A stretch of 64,000 nt of DNA, taken from assembly GCF_010731615.1 (NCBI RefSeq), contig NZ_AP022618.1, positions 1,798,001 to 1,862,000 on the forward strand, in the 5' to 3' direction. The position numbers were made by a program, and so were the translations under genes. Below the pieces are notes generated by a model that saw only the letters and a program-made list of their open reading frames with translations, was not told the origin of the DNA and did not search any database. The stretch comes from Mycolicibacterium insubricum (GTDB lineage Bacteria > Actinomycetota > Actinomycetes > Mycobacteriales > Mycobacteriaceae). The first letter of the stretch is position 1. Every line of letters begins with the position of its first letter. Positions 62,024 to 64,000 of the stretch are shown here, in pieces.

Positions 62024-62950
62024 ATGGCACCGCACCTGTTGCTTCCGCCCAGCCGCGATATCGACGTCCGGGCCGGTGACGGCACCTACCTGCACACCAG
62101 GGTGTTCGGGCCCGAGGACGGCTATCCAGTGGTGCTCAGCCACGGGTTCGTCTGCGCCATGGGCATCTGGCGTGAGCAGATCATCGACCTGTCTCGCGAC
62201 CACAAGGTGATCGCTTTCGACCACCGCGGGCACGGAGCCAGCGGAGTTCCCGGCCGCGGTCAGTACAGCCTCAACCACCTGGCCGCCGACCTGGACACCG
62301 TGCTCGACGCCACGCTGGCGCCCGGCGAACGCGCCGTCATCGCGGGGCATTCCATGGGCGGGATGGCAATCGGCGCCTGGTCGGAGCGCTATCCGCACAA
62401 GGTGACCGATCGCGCCGGCGGCGTCGCGCTGATCAACAGCTCAACCGGCGACGTCCTGCGTCAGATTCAGCTGCTCAGTACGCCCGAGCGGCTGGCCGGG
62501 GGGCGCGCTGCGATCGGCCGGCGCATCGTCCGCCACCTGGGATCGGTGCCGGCGGTTCGCGTTGCCCATCGACCGACGAACAAGCTGGTGTCCCGACTGG
62601 CCGTAGGCGACGACGCCCATCCCGACGTGCATGCCACGATGCACGAGCTGGCCACATCGACGTCGCGACGTGGCCGTCACGAGTACGGCCGGATGCTCAT
62701 CGAGGGGCTGGATCGCCGGCACATCAAGCTCGACAGCCTGACGGTGCCCACGCTGGTCATCGGCGGTCAGGCGGACCGGCTGCTGCCGATCGCGGCCACC
62801 CACCGCATCGCCCAGTCGGCGCCCAACGTCGTCGATCTTGTCGAACTGCCCGGCGGGCACTCCACGATCCTGGAGCACCCCGAGGCGGTCAACCAGCATT
62901 TGCGCCGACTGATCGAGGTTGCCCGCCGCCAGGATGGCCGGGTCGACTGA
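62024..62950 (+). CDS. Alpha/beta-hydrolase
   Basis: A 308-residue alpha/beta-hydrolase. The oxyanion motif SHGFVCAMGIW, the nucleophile elbow VIAGHSMGGMAIGA, the acid in GGQADRLLPI and the His in LPGGHSTILEHPE form a full catalytic triad. ATG 62024 is preferred to upstream in-frame starts because it matches the usual N-terminus. There is no signal peptide, so it acts in the cytosol. It resembles mycobacterial epoxide-hydrolase or esterase-type proteins; the substrate is unknown. Confidence 0.87.
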   Translation: MAPHLLLPPSRDIDVRAGDGTYLHTRVFGPEDGYPVVLSHGFVCAMGIWREQIIDLSRDHKVIAFDHRGHGASGVPGRGQYSLNHLAADLDTVLDATLAPGERAVIAGHSMGGMAIGAWSERYPHKVTDRAGGVALINSSTGDVLRQIQLLSTPERLAGGRAAIGRRIVRHLGSVPAVRVAHRPTNKLVSRLAVGDDAHPDVHATMHELATSTSRRGRHEYGRMLIEGLDRRHIKLDSLTVPTLVIGGQADRLLPIAATHRIAQSAPNVVDLVELPGGHSTILEHPEAVNQHLRRLIEVARRQDGRVD

Positions 62951-63021
62951 CCGAGCCGGCAAGTCGGCCGACAGCAGCTCGCCGCCGCCCTCCAGGGTCC
63001 GCGAGGTAGTCAACCTGCGAA

Positions 63022-63216
63022 TTACCGCGATTCGCAGGCGATTCCGTCGCCGTCCCTATCCAGGTGCGGACCGTACTTGTCGCTGGTGCTCGGAATGTTG
63101 ACGTCCCCGGCCTTGCGCGCCTCGGTGCAGTTCTTGTACGGAGCTGCAACGGCGGCCGGAGCCAATCCCGTCCCGGCTATAGCGATTGCAGCGGCGCACA
63201 GCAGCACTCGGATCAC
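63022..63216 (-). CDS. Secreted Excalibur calcium-binding-domain protein
   Basis: A 64-residue protein. A Sec signal (MIRVLLCAAAIAIAGTGLAP) is followed by one Excalibur domain, with its DRDGDGIACE calcium-loop-like motif at the C-terminus and Cys residues that may pair. Such domains are found at the surface of Gram-positive bacteria, often next to nuclease domains. Here the domain stands alone. It converges with the alpha/beta-hydrolase gene. Confidence 0.85.
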   Translation of the reverse strand: MIRVLLCAAAIAIAGTGLAPAAVAAPYKNCTEARKAGDVNIPSTSDKYGPHLDRDGDGIACESR

Positions 63217-63362
63217 GACGATTCCCCCTCAGATCAATGGTCGATCTGGGGCATCCTAAGCAACGTTATTCAGCTTTTTCCAAGGAATCGACTTCGGGAT
63301 TCCCTCGGTATATGCGTGGCTGCGGGCATGCGGACGGCTGCGGGCTGGAAGAATCTCCGACC

Positions 63363-64000
63363 ATGGGCCTGCTGCCGAAACCACGTGTCACGCTCACCGA
63401 CGCGGAGGTCGCCGACGTGCTCAACAGCGCCGTCGCCGTCATCGACCCGCTACTGGACCTGCTGGCCGAGTCGGACCTGACCGGGCTGCGCAAGCGGACG
63501 TTCCGCCTGTTGAGCCCGCCGCGCCGGTTGCGGGACCGGATCCGACGGTTCCGGTTGCGGCGACGCCGCAAGGACGCCGGCCGCGCGCCGGGTACTGCGG
63601 ATCGGGCCCGCAACGCCGGTGCGCGTCTGCTCAACGCGGCCGACATGCCCGGCACCGCGGCCTGGGAGCGGATGGATCGCGACGAGCGTGCCCGGTGGTG
63701 GGTGAACCGGGTCGGGGCGCTGGACAACCTGCTGGTGGCCTCGCCCGGGGCGTTCGGCTTCCTGGCCCGGTTTGTGCCGGTCGGCGAGCTGGCCGGGTTC
63801 GTGAACCAGGCCATTATCTTGTGCGCGGTCGCTCGTGAATACGGCGTCACCGACCGGCCCACCCAGGTGCGACTGCTGGCTCAGGTGCTCTGTGGCCGGA
63901 TGCTGCCCGCCGACTTCGACCTCGACGCCGAACCGGAACCCGAGCCCCCGCCGGAGACCCCACCGACCGGGTGGAAGCCGCTGGCGGCGATCACCTCGTC
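63363..64000 (+). CDS. Unrecognised protein, cut by window end
   Basis: An open frame from ATG 63363 runs off the window (212 complete codons seen). It begins MGLLPKPRVTLTDAEVADVL. A very basic stretch (RRLRDRIRRFRLRRRRKDAG, residues about 54-73) is followed by a region with WWVNRVGALDNLLVASPGAF and AGFVNQAIILCAVAREYGVT, and an acidic Pro-Glu tract (EPEPEPPPE). It looks like a membrane-associated actinobacterial protein of the EcsC-like or related type; I am not sure. Codon use and third-position GC match a real gene. Confidence 0.7.
   Translation, partial: MGLLPKPRVTLTDAEVADVLNSAVAVIDPLLDLLAESDLTGLRKRTFRLLSPPRRLRDRIRRFRLRRRRKDAGRAPGTADRARNAGARLLNAADMPGTAAWERMDRDERARWWVNRVGALDNLLVASPGAFGFLARFVPVGELAGFVNQAIILCAVAREYGVTDRPTQVRLLAQVLCGRMLPADFDLDAEPEPEPPPETPPTGWKPLAAITS

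Noticed and set aside
63277..63305. Inverted repeat GGAATC/GATTCC as a terminator of the last gene's neighbour
   Set aside because: The arms are only 6 bp, it is not placed after a stop codon, and it probably arose by chance.

Overview
The window reads as chromosomal DNA of a rapidly growing mycobacterium (Mycolicibacterium-like). It is very GC-rich, many genes start with GTG or TTG, and it carries mycobacterial lipid genes (PapA, MmpL, a FadD fatty-acyl-AMP ligase, PE-PPE-domain hydrolases, a Gap-like protein), a 13E12-type DUF222/HNH gene and VapBC modules. No rRNA, tRNA, CRISPR array or intact insertion sequence was seen.

Positions 1-16.8 kb hold a catabolic cluster. It contains a cytochrome P450 (cut by the window edge), an SDR, a Rieske oxygenase, two aldehyde dehydrogenases, a carotenoid-oxygenase-family enzyme and two TetR regulators. 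A tightly overlapping operon follows: E1 alpha, E1 beta, acyl-CoA ligase, two acyl-CoA dehydrogenase subunits, a 2Fe-2S ferredoxin, a DUF35 protein, an SCP-x-type thiolase, a 3Fe-4S ferredoxin and a stand-alone lipoyl domain. The logic is oxygenation, aldehyde oxidation, CoA activation, dehydrogenation and C-C cleavage of a hydrophobic substrate, possibly a terpenoid or steroid-like side chain. The substrate cannot be read from the sequence.

Positions 16.9-31.9 kb are mixed. They hold a self-sufficient P450-reductase fusion (CYP102 layout, with Leu in place of the I-helix acid), a Tat/lipoprotein amidase, a VapBC pair, stress or envelope genes (DoxX-like, MprF-like, a phosphoribosyltransferase-erythromycin esterase fusion like M. 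tuberculosis Rv2030c), and a less GC-rich HNH plus zinc-ribbon pair. A beta-carbonic anhydrase runs into an exact 41-bp-period tandem repeat. After it come an antitoxin whose toxin is only a remnant and an ADP-ribosylglycohydrolase.

Positions 31.9-50.7 kb match the trehalose polyphleate (TPP) locus of non-tuberculous mycobacteria: a bimodular pks, papA3-like, mmpL10-like, PE-PPE-domain and fadD23-like genes. The pks reading frame is broken by one extra base in a G run inside the first acyltransferase. Removing that base restores one 3,686-residue protein.

Positions 50.7-64 kb carry a Gap-like protein with a UMF1/Atg22-type MFS protein, a DUF2252 protein, PPK2, a metallo-beta-lactamase/beta-CASP protein, a DUF3298-like lipoprotein, two small membrane proteins, a 13E12 DUF222/HNH protein, a secreted PE-PPE hydrolase, an alpha/beta hydrolase, an Excalibur-domain protein and a gene cut by the window end.
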